Shown one piece after another: positions 49,032 to 63,380 of a stretch of 64,000 bases of DNA. The stretch's first letter is position 1. Each line of letters opens with the position of its first letter. This DNA comes from Dipylidium caninum. Taxonomy: Eukaryota; Platyhelminthes; Cestoda; Cyclophyllidea; Dipylidiidae. The DNA is taken from the NCBI GenBank assembly GCA_017562135.1, contig QEYB01001046.1:930001-994000 (forward strand), given 5' to 3'. The position numbers were made by a program, and so were the translations under genes. Below the pieces are notes generated by a model. That model searched no databases. It saw only the letters and a program-made list of their open reading frames with translations, and was not told the origin of the DNA.

Positions 49032-52000
49032 GACTTTTTCGATTTTATCTATGGCGGGCAGAGTGTCGAAAGAGCCCAGCCCTCGAAGCCCCAGTTTTTC
49101 TCCATTTAACATGCGAGGGCAGGCTTTTCTAGGGCCGAGCGTTGCAGAAATCATGGACAAGGATTGCCTGAAGGGACAGACACTTTCACAAATTGGTTTT
49201 GCTAATGATAACGGAGAAGGAATTTTGCTCCCATGTTGATCCACATCTTATTAATTTAGCTCAATTTATCAGATGTAAACTACCGCCTTGTTGCATTCTT
49301 CCACTAGGCGGAGTCACTTTGGTGTGTCTGACGTCAGTGTCATTGAGCAAAGTGGACCGCCACATCTCAGAATTTATATTTTTCTACCAGATCAGGAAAT
49401 TTGCATAATTCTTGTCATCCCTACAATTGCTCACAGTCTATGGCGGCTATAAGCCTCCCACCACCGCATCCACTTTATCTCTTCAAACCAAACTCCTTGT
49501 CATGTCCATGCTGTCAGGCCACGCATTCACGAAACGGCAGCATTCGATCGTCGAGATATCCTGCGATTCGCAGATCTCTTGCATGACGGAACTCTGTTTT
49601 CGTACCCTCTCCCTCTCCCTCGCTTTCCCTCTCTTCCCCTCTCTCGTCCTTCCTCCCGACGGGGTGTAAAATGTGTTCTTCGATGACATGCCCGTTTAAT
49701 TCATTATCAAAGTTCCTAGCTTTGTGTAGCAGTGGCAAATTTAAGACTAAATCGGCTCTATGAGAATAAATAGGGAAGCGCATGATGGTGATGATGATGA
49801 CCAGGGGGTGGAGGAGAGGAGGGTGGCACGAGGAGTGTAGTTTCTTATCACAATACAAATAATGGTAGATTGGCATGAAAGCGGTTTACATGATGGGACA
49901 AAATTCACACAGGCTGCCATAATCCCCTTCACCCTTGCTATGTGCCAAAAGTGAACCATGGGATTTTGTATGCCCTGAACCTCAAGTGGGAGCCAATGCC
50001 TCACCCCCTCACCACATAGACTCTCTGAATGTAGCTGGAAAATACCAGGAGAAGAAGTTGTTCGTTCATTTAGCTCTACACAAAATGAAGCAGAACTTGT
50101 GTGCTGACTACGAGTTGTCCACTTAACCACTTTCACTTGCCCATTGTCAACTCGCCTACGAATTCGCACTTTTGTGAAGAGTGGATCAGTCAAACGTCAG
50201 GGAAAGTAAGACAGTCTGCTTGATGCTAACTTTACGGTGGCCTTGAAAAATGGCATCAGGTGACAAAGTGGACAGGCATGAGTGCTGCATCCCCTAGGCC
50301 GAGCCAACAGCATACTTGGCACTTCGCAGATGATCTCGTGCGCCATTTGAGCCATTCTGCAAGCGGAGTCGACACAGCAATAAAAATTATTAATTGTAAG
50401 CATCGCGGAGTATTCTTTTTCGCAGTCCTACACACGCTAGAGGCCGCAAAGATTGACAATTCCGCCTTTTCTTCTCCTCCTTTAGAGGATTAAAACGGGA
50501 GGTTTTCTAATCCGCGTCCAGTTGTGTGTAATTGGTGCAACCAAAATACCACAAAGGAGACCTCCACGCCACGCCGCTGATAAATGGCTAAAATAGTTGT
50601 GAAGTTAGGTGTTGTCCCTCATTCTTGATACAAAGGCTCGGCGGCCTTACACGACTTAAGTGGCTGGAAAATCACCACTCAGCCGTCATGGGTGACAGGT
50701 GGCAAGTCGTGGTAAATAAGATTGCAAGTGGACTGGGAGCGCAACAGGTGGAACAGTGGGAAACAGACAGACACGCTCTGGCCGCGGTGGACGACCCGTC
50801 GAGGGCAGTGGCCAGACAGGCTGGACTCATTTCGCCAGGGCAGCGGAATACCTGAAAACGCAGATATGTGCGCCCAGGCGACCTTATCATACCAACTTCG
50901 CGTTATGAAGGGGCCAATCACGCATTGTTTTCCTCTCTTCCATAAAATTTGTTTTCTGTGGGAAAGTGTTTTTAATTTTACATGCATACAATGCCCACAA
51001 AACGGCATTGGCTCGGCGGAGTCCCTAACTCCGCCCAGACAACTGTTTGCATTCATCAAACACCCAAGGCTGCTGGCTGTTTGAACAGTCCGGCAAAAAT
51101 TATTGTCCGAGTTCTTATCGTCTCCTTGATATCTTAATTATACTCAACTTTGCCTGCCACAGGGACACCTTTTTTGGCAACTACAAACTCGGCAGTATTT
51201 GATCTAACTTAAAAGAGTCCACTTCGGTCAGTCTGACATTTATGGTGAGGTTTAAGTACATCTCCTCCAGTATGATCTTCACTGTTGCTTTTAATGCTTC
51301 CCACTTTAATGCACGAAGTTCTCTTAGAGGCACGCCCAAACGAAACCCTTAAAACCCGCCTCTCCCAAAGCGTCCGTTTGAGACTTGGTGCGATGGGAAT
51401 CTTCTGCATGTAGACCTGTATCTTTGTCTCGGGACAGTTGACGGGACACCTAAATGCGGGGGCGAAGAATAGGGGATTTGCCAACCTCCTCGTCATAATT
51501 CAGCATTTTCCCCACTTTTTCCCCTTGAGCCAAATTCCTACAATCGCTTATTGCATGGATGCATAGCCTTAGTGACGCCACTCAACCGTAATGAACCGGG
51601 GATTCAGGGAGACATGCGTTGCATACCTCAAATCCAAATAGCGAGGCAACGAGAAGTGTGTGACTTACGTGTCGGTTGATGAAAAAAATTTGTGAATGCT
51701 GTAGAGTGCAAGAAAAAAAGTGGTCATTGGGAAGGTGAAATGGCCGAGGGTATTTTCTGTTCAGGACTGTGAGTTCACCTCCCGTGGGACAGAGTAGTTT
51801 CAACTTCAACTCGAATTACTGTCGAGGAGATAGAGTTTGGGCTTGAAGACCGAGATGTGGGGGATTTTTGATAGACATTTGTCCATCTACTGAATCACCA
51901 TCCTCCTCATCCTCGGCACTTTCGTGCATTGTATTTGAGAACATCGTGCCAGGGCTGGTTTCAGCACTCCTTCCTTTATCGCACGCCAACACACAGCTCC

Positions 52001-55000
52001 AGCGAGCTCTACGACGGGCTGGTCCTGTTGACAAGAAACGTAGGACGAATGTGTGGATGGGAACGGAGATAATTTTAAAAGACCTTCTACCCATACGCAT
52101 CTCACGCCGTCCTGGACTTTGCCACAATCGCCGTCTCCTTGCAGTAGCTCCGATGCTCCACTAGGACTTTCTACAGCCCGTTTGCCAGTTGCCCAAGCGG
52201 CTAACACCCCGCCGCTGCCTCCTCTCGGAGCCGATGTTGCCGTAACGCAAGTGTCGTAGGGTAATTCGCATGTCAAGTAGCTTGTCTCCATGTCAAAAAC
52301 CATGCACGGATGAGGGAAGTGACTACGAAATGGCACTAGTCCTTTCACCACGGAGGTTGGCCCATTTCCCTCCACATATCTCGAAGCTTTTCTTTGTTGT
52401 CCGACCACCTACGAGCTGAGCTTCTACAAAAGTATTTGTTCTTGTGTTAATTAAGTATTAAGTCAGATTGGCTTGAATAGTGGAAGCTCACTGTTATTCA
52501 ACACCTCGGCCACCCGTGGAATCCCTTGTAAAAATTTATATGAAAATTTTAGAAACACTTTGCAATTAGTAGGCATCGACGGAGATTATCTTTGGTAATA
52601 AGCTTTAATTTCCAGGCAGTGTGGGTGATAACTAAACAAATTCTGCGTTCCACCATAATACTTCCTAAATCGTCATGTGCTGCCGTGCAGTCACCTGCGT
52701 CCGCCTCAGGTGGGACCGGCGTTTCTGCCTCCACTTGGTCGGCTCTTCCTCACAGTCCTTGCGCCTTGTCGCTCCACAGTCTTGGGCGTATTTGAGCGAC
52801 TTCTCGGTGAACCTGTCTACTGCGTGTAAGTTGGTGCCGCCTGGGAACAAAGTGTTGCCACGTCCTCTTCGACTTGGCTTGCGCCATTCCCCTGACCTCC
52901 GGTCCTCTCCCGGGTTTGTCGACTGCCCGCTCCCGCAGCCCATGCCACCGTGTCGGTTTGTCCCAGTGCCGACTGTCACCATAACCCGTGATTCCTCCTG
53001 ACCGACCAACCTGCTGTGGCATTCTGTCAGCACGCCAATTCCTAATGCCGTGTTTTAGTGGATAAAAGACATTAGATTAAAGAAAAAATACAGATTATGC
53101 GTAACAAGTCCCCAATAAGATTACATTTGTCGACACGTGAGGTGTGTGAGCGCCTGGACTTCTCGGAGTCCGTAGAGATTTGACGGTAGCCTGCAGAGCG
53201 GCTGGCCGCGGCCACACACGCTCGCCCTGTGTACAGGCGGCGGAGACGAAAGTGTACACCCAAGTTAGATCCACGAGCAGAGAAATGCACAAATGCGTTC
53301 ACATGGGGCAGTTCTGTAAACGGTGCCAGGCAGCGGCCCCGAGAAACGCCTACTAAATCTGTCGAATAGGAAAGAGGATCGAGCAATCTTAAACACACGC
53401 AATTATGACATTTTGCAGCCCTTTCTAACCAAGGTTTATGTGACAATCTCTTCGGTCGACTTCCAAAATCCCACAAAGAAATTTTCTTGTAAAAAGACTC
53501 TCTCTTTGGGTGAATTTTTGGGAAAAGCAAATTACGTGAATCTACGACGCCAACATTTTGAGGCGTTTAGCAGTTTGGTGGTGGACTTAAGCCGAGGTCT
53601 TTTGCGACCACTCGAACTTCAATTTCTGATCTTCTCACACGCGATTGCATACGTCGGGAATGATTGTCTTATGTGAGAGTCTGAATCTTTTTGGTTGTCA
53701 CTTCCACAGACATCAATTAGTATCTCGATTAATATTACGTCCCGTCCCTAACCAACCTCTTTCCATTATTACCACCAGTGGAAAAAGGTTTTGTGCTTGA
53801 AATTCTCTTCCTTGCCTGGCAATTATGAAGTTTCCGCCAACTATGCGCACGACGCAGCAGCGTTCCTTCCCTATACCCAAAATGCACATTCTTCTGAATT
53901 TAAAGGGATTTTGATTGAAATTTACTCAACCAACTACTTCCATTGCACGTGCATTTGTGTTTCATTGGAAATACGAGGGAGCATTTTAATAGGCTTGGCC
54001 CGAGAGCCAAACTGCTGATTATCTTTTAGCCGCGGATGTGAAGTCCTTGGGGCCTGTCGCTGGGCCGGGCAATCACAACTAAACCATCCACCATGTTGAG
54101 CCATCGTCCCGTCCCTGCCTCATCCAAGTGCCGGGGATAAATCGTGTTCGGCGACACCTTCGGCCGCGCTGTACCGAGGCTCTCCTTAACAGAGGCGCAT
54201 GCGAGAAGGTCGGAGGGATGGCATCGTCTAATGCCCGGTTTCACGACCTCATGATGCTATTAACAGAGGTTTTTACCCATTACTGATGGGCTAAAAGCGA
54301 AATTTCACTTTTTCACGATCCTCACTGCAGGGTGTCTCCCGCACAAGTGGATGTTCAAGTCCCCTCTGTGTTGCTAAGCATTCGTCGGCCTGATCTCATG
54401 AACACTCCGACAGACAAGTGTTGCGGATCTGTGATTTATTAGCGTCGAGCGCAAACCATCACCCACACAGTAAAGGACCGACTCTCCCAGTCTTTGGCGG
54501 ACAAAGGAGGTCGGGAAACTGTTGGCATTTCACGGTCCCAGGAGTGCAAGCGGCGTGCTGACGAATGGCCCTTTCCTCGAACGTCTTAACTACCGATGTT
54601 TTTGCCTCAAGTCCTCGTCCTTGACTAGCAGCGTCCGTTTCTTTGATGGTGTTGACCAACAACAACTGTCATTTAGTGTTCTTTCCTAATACTTATGCCC
54701 AGTAAGAAAAGTAGTCTCTTATTCTCCCCGCGGCGAATCGCGAAATTACAGTCGAAACTGAAGTCCCATTGACTTCTGTAGACATCGGAGGTCGTCTTGC
54801 TGAAGGACTGACCGTAGATGCGGATACCTTGACTGACGCAGTTTAAACACAAGAAGGCAAGGCGTCCTACTGGTCTCTCCTTTTCCATTGCAAAATACAT
54901 TTAGGGAAAGAGTGCGGCCTGAACCAATAACATCAACAACTTCCCTAGGTAGATGTTAATGCAGGAATACAACGCAGAATTCTGTAGGATGAAACCAAGA

Positions 55001-58000
55001 AGTAGTATTCTCTTTGATGAAATGAATGATGGAAAACATTTTAAAGCATATTTTCTTCTCCTCCCGTCTTGGTTCTTCGCCATATGGTTACGGAAGCTCG
55101 CATGCCCTGGGACGCCTGGCAGGTCTCCGCAATGAAGGCGTCTATTCGCTCGGAAGCTCTCTTTGGAAGGCGGGGTGCATCCGAAGCGACCGTTCTTCCC
55201 AACTTACTGAGACTTACGTTCAGGACTGCGGTCCACTCCTCTGCGAAAATACGCTGGAACGGGTGGATTTTGTGCCCTTATTTCCTTATAATATCATCGT
55301 AAGAAATTATCGCAAGATGTCTGATAATTTTGTTTTTCCAAATGACTTTTCGTGATTAGGATACTTGTTTTCATGTTATTAACGAACAAATGGAATCGCA
55401 TTAGAAAAGAAGGGTTCCTTTAATCCTGTAATTAGTCCATTAGTCCGTTGTTAAGGCACTGAGTAAAAAATCACAATTCCTTTCCCTTCTGGGACTATTC
55501 AGTTACCCCACTTATTCCACAATTGTATTCTCTTCCGCATTAATATCCCAACTATTTCTTCTTAATTACTTCACCTCCCTGAAACGGGTTATTAGGGGCT
55601 GTAATGGAATTACTTCGAATTGAGGTTCTACACAGCGAGTACTTACTCCGACGCTGGTGAAGACGCGTCAGAAGTGGACAGGTTCGCGAAAATACTGAAT
55701 GCTGAGGTCACCAAAACCTCTGGTGTTATATTTGGTCAGTTTGAAAAGAATGATTCTACTGTAGAAAAGTTCGAAAAAAGTGTAGGTCCTGTGTAAGGTG
55801 GGGAGAACAATGCGAAGACCAGAACGTTGAACTTGTTGGTGGCACGGGCAGTGTAATGGGTCTGGGTCGTAAAGTTTCTCTCCATTGGGTAAAACCAAAG
55901 ATTAATTTGTTCAGTGAAGAAACACATCGCCCCAAAAGGCCCCGAAGGTGGTACGGACGATCGACACAAGAGGAAACGCATCTCCATTTAACTTTGTCAC
56001 CTTTAATTGTGCGGCAATAAGAATTCGGAAAAAGGGTAAACTACTCGTGTGTACCTAACACGCCACGACATAGAGCTAAGTTAAGTAGGGTTTAAATCGC
56101 GTTTTTGGAGGGATTCTAACCTGAGTGGCGTCAACACCGACGAAAGCCCCATCTTCTTGTAACTTGGGCTTCACTTTTCGCCCTACTACCATTCAGTGCC
56201 TCCTTTCCCGTCCTTCAGGTGAACGAAGTCCCCTGTTCCGCCCGGTCCTACTAACTCGGCGTCCAGACCGCGCTTTTCTGGCCAGCTCCCCTCCCTTGAG
56301 GTCTCGGGCCCATTCGACTAACTTGTAAATGCTTACTATGGTTACTATGACGTTGTGAGCTATACTAAGTGCCAATGTCTCTAAAGGGGTATCAAAGTAG
56401 GACGAGGGATATAACATTCGTAGACATAAGCATTAGTGGGGAGCATTAAATTTACTGTCTAGAGACCCCTCGCCTCCCTCATAACAGTGTCAGTCGGGTA
56501 TTGCAAGAGACTCTCCGTCGCCAGACGAATTTATTAAACCTTTTGGTAGGATTTTCATGATTACGGGCATATCTTTCGGGGCGGGCAGACTGCTGGACAC
56601 GCCGAGGCGGTGAAACTCGCGGAGACGCTCCAAATTCTCCGACAGGACCCAAGAGTTCCGCCTGCATACTAATCGGATGTCTGCGGACTATACTTCGTCT
56701 GCTTCTTTACACCTTGCATATTTTATTATGCTTCCTTTTGCCCGAAAAATTCAAAGCCTAATTGCCCTCCCAGGCCAAATGATTTCCTTAAAACTTTTAC
56801 CTATAAGACCAAAAGATGTGATTTCTCAGCACGTATACGATTCCTCATTACACTTTGAGCAACTTCCTCTTCCTCTCGACACCGCTGGCGCTACTTATAT
56901 ACGCTTTTTAGTTGGCAAAGCATTTTTACTTTACCCTCAAGGATTCCCTTTCATCGATTACGACGAGCAGACTAGTAAATTTCGGCACAAACGCAGTGCA
57001 ATGTAGGCTAAGGAGTGTAAGTAGATTTGGGTATGGTACATCCGACAGGTTGATCTGATTTGAGGAGTCGCCAGATATGCAGGTATGCGGTTGAGCTCAA
57101 CATTACTTGCAAGGAGGCGGCCGGAAGACACTTAGACACACAGAATACCTAAAGAAGCATACCATTTGGCTTTATTATGGCAGCGATTCTCGGTTCCTGC
57201 CTCCAGACTTTATCATGCATGTAGGAACGCGGAAAGATTTATTATTAATACTCAGATAAAATGGAAAGCAAAGACTACAAATGGCAGTCTTTGAATGGCT
57301 TGCTGGCTGACATTTTTGTGCATATTAATGAAGGCAAAGTGGCCGGTTTCTTGGTTCGGACTGGCGCTATGTAGTGGCTGAGTTTATGCTAATGAGAAGG
57401 TAACCCACCGCAGCGGACAGTTTCAAACTCGTCACACATTTAAACTTGCCCTGGCTATTCCATGGGCCATACGGTGTCTCATTGAGCAATCCCTTAACTC
57501 AGGTCTACTAAAGTCTGCAACCTCAGACTTTCGCAAGACCTTTGACTTTAGTAGTGGTTCCCTTTAATCACATTCTCACCTCAAATTTACATATTGCTTT
57601 TCCGAACAGCACTCGTTTTTGTATTTCACTGGGAGTTTATGCGAAAACGACTCATATCTCCCCATGTAAAAAAGTGCTCCTGAGGAGCGCCTTAATTGAC
57701 TTTTAAGTAAATCTCTCTTAACGACTCTTCCACCGTACCAGACTCGTTTGTCATTCGCAGTAGTTGGAGATGTTAGTAATAAGGATGAGCATTATTACGA
57801 CAACAGTCGAAAACAGGCATAAATTCGCATAACTCCACCCCTGGCGGAGGGTTGCTCATTGCTTTTCTCAGTCTGTCTCACGCTTTTCCTACCGAGTAAC
57901 AACTGATCTAGACGCGTTTTCCTCGACAGGCGTGGTAACTCAATTGCAAATAGATGGCGGACATTTAAAGGACGAAAAGTGTCGTTTTATGTTGTGACAT

Positions 58001-59189
58001 GTGCCGGAAAAAATAGCTCGTCTTGCACCTTGTCACGAAAGAATGCCACATGAATATGTGCTACTTATGGGATTTAAGTAGCGTTAATTGTTATGTGAAC
58101 TCAAATATTTGTATAAATGGTCGCGATTTGATTAGGACATTAGGCCTACTCTATTAGCATGAATCGGGGTGTTCCAGCCGTCTTCCCTTTATGATGATGA
58201 TTTTCATTCTCTCATGGCAACTTTATCCCGAGACCTGTCGTCAATGAAATATTTTCGTTGACAGTTGTTAACGATAGAAGCAATATCTTTTTTGCTGCCA
58301 GAGGTTAAATTTTATCCCATTATATAAAAGTTTAAGATTTTCACCCAAATACGTCCTAAATGGGGGTCTATAAGACGCCGGATTGTTATTTCTCTCTGGA
58401 GGCAAGAAAAGGAAGCAAGAGTCACGCTGAATTGTGATCTTTCGGACTCACTTTACTCGTCTCCTTAGTCTCTTTTGCCTTTAGAATGGACTTACAGGCG
58501 GCGTATTGTTGTCTCCTTATCAAAGCCTACCAAATCCATCCGCTTACTACCTAAAAATGAATGTTTTGTGTTTATCCTCTTGGCGAACAACGGCACATTA
58601 ATCAGGACAACCTTGGTGGCCGTGATAAATGAGTCTCGACGACGCACATCCTCGGGATGAGCGGCGGGCTTCCGAGAGACAAGGCATAAATGTCTGGATT
58701 CTCCCCCACGCATTTCGCTCTCCTTATTATACCTAATGAGACAAGTACCCGACCAAACTCAAACTGAACCCGGATGCTGCGTATCATTTGATAAAAGGTA
58801 GTTCGCGGTATTTAACTGCCATCATCAGTTAAATTGCCATTATTTTACCACAATTCACCAAAGGGACATCATGTGTCACAGCGATACTCGCAATCAGTCC
58901 CTATACCGAAATGCATTATTTACCTTAACAACCATATCTGCATGACTGCACACACTGGCCTAGACAAATAGTTTTGCAAGCATGTTTGTATTTATACGGA
59001 GGCATAATCACATGTCAACCATCTCGGTCCCGCCCTCCCCCTTTCCCCCTCCCCATCCTCACTTGAACGCAAGATACCAATACAGGTTTTTCTGCATTTG
59101 CGTAGCGTTGTAAAATTGCGCGCAATCCCACTCCTAAGGTTATGTGATTTTGCAGAAACCATTGACATATTATGAGTGTGTTTGTACAG

Positions 59190-59220
59190 GTGTGTCTGTC
59201 TGTGTCTGTGTCTGAGTGTG
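59190..59220. repeat. TGTC/TG microsatellite
   Basis: Imperfect TGTC and TG repeats in gene-poor DNA. Confidence 0.8.
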
Positions 59221-59881
59221 GCGTCGCAGTGGGGAGGCGGGAGAGGACTAGGAGAGGAATCACTTTAAGTGCAGCTCTTTGGAGTGTTGCGCAAAAAAGG
59301 ATTTGTGTTATGGGTGGTTGGGAAAGTCGTCGTCTGCCTCCGAGCCGGCCGAACGAGTAGGTCGCGGTGCAGGTGAGGAGGGACAGTTTATGGCTCCCAG
59401 TCAGGATTTGAATTAGAGGTCCACAAACCTAATGGGGAGTGTGTTTATTGACATGGAATCCACATTACTTCAGTGTGTTCGAATCACACAAAGAGACTTT
59501 GCCTGTTTAGACTTTTGGACAAGATTCGAACACTCCACACTACCAACAAGAAGTTTACTCTAAACTCAACAAAATCAACTGGGTTTAGTGCGTGAGAGAA
59601 GCCTTTTTATAATGATCTCAAAAGGAATAAAAGAAGGGAGGGAAGAATCCCCTCGATTCATACGGAACGATAAATCGGTTGCACCACTTAATCACAAAAG
59701 GATTCTAGGCAACATTCGTTCGGTGTTACTAAGGTGTTGCTGCCTCGTGGCAGGTGTTTCTTCGCGAGGGCTCGCCTTCCTCCCGTTAAATTGCACCTCA
59801 GCACCCGTCAAAATAAACCCTACCGTCTCGTCACACAACGACTGCCAGCCTTATGGATAGGCAATGGAGGGACCAGGGCTG

Positions 59882-59970
59882 ATGCGAACAGACAGACAGA
59901 CAGGCAGAGGCAAACAGACAGACACAGACAAGTCGACCGACGGAGGGATGGGCGGACGGACGGACGGAAC
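59882..59970. repeat. CAGA then CGGA tetranucleotide repeats
   Basis: An interrupted CAGA tandem grades into a CGGA tandem within about 90 bases. The two units differ by one A-to-G change, suggesting one ancestral array that diverged. Confidence 0.85.
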
Positions 59971-60276
59971 AACACGCCAACCAACAAATCGCACTTCTAA
60001 TGACAGCGACTGACAGTACCGTTCCGTACCGGAATAAATCGTATCACGCTCTACTGACGTGTGGCGATTGAGGCCGAAAGTTAAGACGACGATGAGCGGG
60101 TTTTTCTCAGCGCCACCTCGACGACGCGCCTGTGTTCGCAAGGCGCAGTGTCTATCACGCCCCGGTGTTCCGTGTCGGCACTCGAGTGCCACTGACGCTG
60201 CCCGCCGTGCTGCGGCGAACGGCATTTAGAGGGAGTTGGACCGACTCGCGACGAGAGGCGCGTGCCGGTGCGGTTC

Positions 60277-60664
60277 TATGAACGGAGGACACACTTGGCG
60301 CTGTCACGACCGCTCTGTGTATGACGATAGCAGTTTGACGTCAGTCTGAGCCTTTTGCAGTACTCCAAGTTAAGGGTTGTGCGGAGTCCTTCGCTTCGCT
60401 GAAACGTTGGACGCCGCAGGTGTGTAATTGTGAGCCTTCGTGGAGATGATGCGACTACGCAGGAGGCGATAAAGTGGAAGTCATGAGTTTGTGGGAGACC
60501 CAGGAGGTCGTTCCCGTCGGCGTGGGGGCTAAAGTGGGACGCGCCTGAAATAACCGACCCACTACATCAGACAACATTCGGTTCGGTCGGGAGGAGGACA
60601 AAGTCCCGGGCCGACTATTAACGAAGGACACACTTGACTCTCGCGCGATCGCTGTGTGTAAGTT
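60277..60664. repeat. Diverged 49-bp direct repeat pair, CpG-rich
   Basis: Bases 60277-60325 and 60616-60664 align without gaps at about 37 of 49 positions, sharing the core AGGACACACTTG, and are 339 bases apart. The surrounding 60000-60700 stretch is richer in CpG than the rest of the window. This could be a duplicated part of an old repeat element or of a regulatory region. I could not assign a family. Confidence 0.45.
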
Positions 60665-63360
60665 CCTCACGAAAATGTCGCCTTTCGAAAACAAGTTGGG
60701 GTTTTTTCCAAGGACGCAGCGCGCACTTAGTACTCTCCTCTGACTACTTTCTCCCCGCACTTTCAAAGCGTTTCTCCCGAGGTTGTCTGCAGCCTCAAAT
60801 CCCTTTATATATGAGGTTGTCCTCCCAACGCTTTTCATTCTTTTACTGAAAATGGGCTTATGCAACCGTTAGGGCCCTCGTGGTACATTCCTGTACACAA
60901 AAGGCGTTTTTATGCGGGGTCAGAGACATGGTAACAATTTGTATCACATTGTACAGACATTTGGCTGTAAAGCCGCAGCAAGTAGCCAAGAGCGGACGGA
61001 AGTGTGGCCAAACGAAAGGCACGTATTAGGCGGGGCAATAAATAGACACTCAGGCCTAGTTTAAATATTGAAGGGAAGGATTAAAGGGTTCGACGTCTAC
61101 GCAGAACAAAATATGCTGATAAAAGGCAGTGAAATGACTTGCGGCTGTCTGCAAGAAGTCGATTTCCTACATGGTTTTAAAAAAATTAAATAGGCCGGCA
61201 AGATTAGAAAAAAGGTTTACCTTCTGCCATCCATCCAGCTGCTTGGGGGTTCTGTTTTCTTTCTTTCGCAACCCCTACAGTCCATTCACTGGGTCTGCCG
61301 AGACTTGGCTCTCGTCATTGCTTCCTGCTTTGAAAATTGGGCCACGAGCATTATACAGTAGCAGTTGAAATAGCATTTTCAAGGATTATGGTGACATTTT
61401 GCGATTGAGATAGTGGCAGTTCGGGTAAATGTCACTCCCCAGATGGACATGGCATTGCATTAGCAACAAGTTGGTGAGGTGGAACGAGGGCCTCCACCCG
61501 ACAGCACAATTTACATTGGAGAGACCGTGCGAAGCCAAAATTATGCATGGTGCTAGCGGTGTCACGGATGAAGTCCTCCAGGCGATAGCACTTTGTGCAT
61601 AATAAATCGCGTGGGACTGCAGATTTGTCAGAGCTGTCAGTGCACGTGCTGCCTCAGATCAAATCCTCTCGGCATGCGTTCGCCCGATTTATGCCCTGGA
61701 AGAACACCTCCTCTCTCTCTGTTACGGGCACGATACGGAGTCGGCGGTAGCATAAACCCAGTGACATCGTCGAGGTTAGCGGTGGAAAATTAGCACAACG
61801 GTTATTACAGCTTACTTTGAGAGTAGACTGCGGGGCAGCACTGAAACCCCCTAAACTCGAGTGAACTTTGGTGGAAAGAGGAGATGCAGCGCTTCTCGAT
61901 AACTCGCTCTACCACGTTTCGAAGTACCGCGGCAGAAGTGCTATGGGCACAGGTGTGTTTAGCGTTGCAGGCACTCCAAAAAAATCCATCAATTCCCACA
62001 GATCAAACATTATAAAAAGGTAAGAAACTGGATTAGAATGGTTCTTTTTCAATGACTCTTATCCTAGCCTCAGCATGCAGTCGTTAGGACCTCTTTAAAT
62101 TCCATTAACATTCATATATGAGCTCCCACTATGAGAAACGAGCTTCCGACGTCTTCCACAGCAGTCTGCATTGTGACGTGGAGGTCATGTGAACTACGTG
62201 ATACGCTGGTCAAGTAGGCAGGAGGAGCCTCAGCGTAAACTGGCCATGTCATTTGCCGTCAGACGCGAGTAATCGTGAGACAGCGGAGAGCCTTGCTCTT
62301 AGTTCACTTGCACCTTCTGACGCTCCAACATGGAAGCTCCGCGCCTGTGTGCGTCGCGTAGGCAGTGCTGGTGACAGCCGCGCCGACAGCACGTGCCAGG
62401 CTGTGCCGACAATGTTAGTGATGACACTGCCAAAAACGTTTATACAATTGTAAAATTGCCTTTCTGTCAGCAGTTAAAAAATTCACTTGTCCTCTTGTCA
62501 CGTATATTTGGGTTTGGGGAGACACCAGACATCAAATTAGCGGAACGCAGATGATACAAAATGCATGCAGTAAAAAACTTGGCAATGAGAAAATTTATCA
62601 GTGTCGCGAAGGTGATCGGTAGAACCACAACTTTCTAGCCGAAACAGGACGATTAGGAAGGCCTTTGGGAGGAGCCGATGAGCAGGGCCCCGAAATTTCA
62701 CCGTCCCGATGTCATGGTTGACCTGACGACATCGGTCAAGAGCAGCCATTTCGGAGGTCATGCGGTGATTACGGAAGTTGTGTGCAGCGGCACAACTAAA
62801 CACCTAGATGTTTGCTCTAGTAGAATAATTACTTCTATAGGGCCCCTTTGAAGTTCTACCCACTATGGCAGGATCGACGATTAATAAAGCATCACATTGT
62901 AAGTCGTACATTGGCAATAGAAGGGCCAGTAGCCTCAGGAAACTGTCAAATAATAAAGGATAGAGATACCCAGGAAAGCGATAAGAAAGGGGGAATGGCT
63001 CCTCACTACGACAGACCTCTTTTAATAAAGTCAAGGGGGCAAGGGAGAATCATTGGATTGGGAGCCACCTTTCGCCGGTAGATGTCCATTCTGAAAGCTT
63101 CGCGTTATCAATAATCTTCACAGAAGAAGTATTTTTATTGCTTCCCATCGGATTCGCATTTCTGTAAGTAGAAAATCCGCCTGAGATGCAGAGCGTTAAG
63201 CAGTGAAACATGTTTTATAAAAGAGTTTACTGTATGACACCTTCAAAGTAGGAACAATGGCATTACACACGATAATATCGTTAGTCTGATCAGATATACG
63301 ATATAAAATTGGCGCAGGAGTAAATAGTTGACATCGGTGTGTGGTTGGCGGTGAGTGGGT

Positions 63361-63380
63361 ACATATATATATATATATAT
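63361..63380. repeat. AT dinucleotide microsatellite
   Basis: About ten TA units in gene-poor DNA. Confidence 0.95.

Noticed and set aside
49329..49336. TGACGTCA palindromes at 49329-49336 and 60336-60343 as CREB sites
   Set aside because: About one such 8-mer is expected by chance in a window this size, and neither lies next to a supported promoter.
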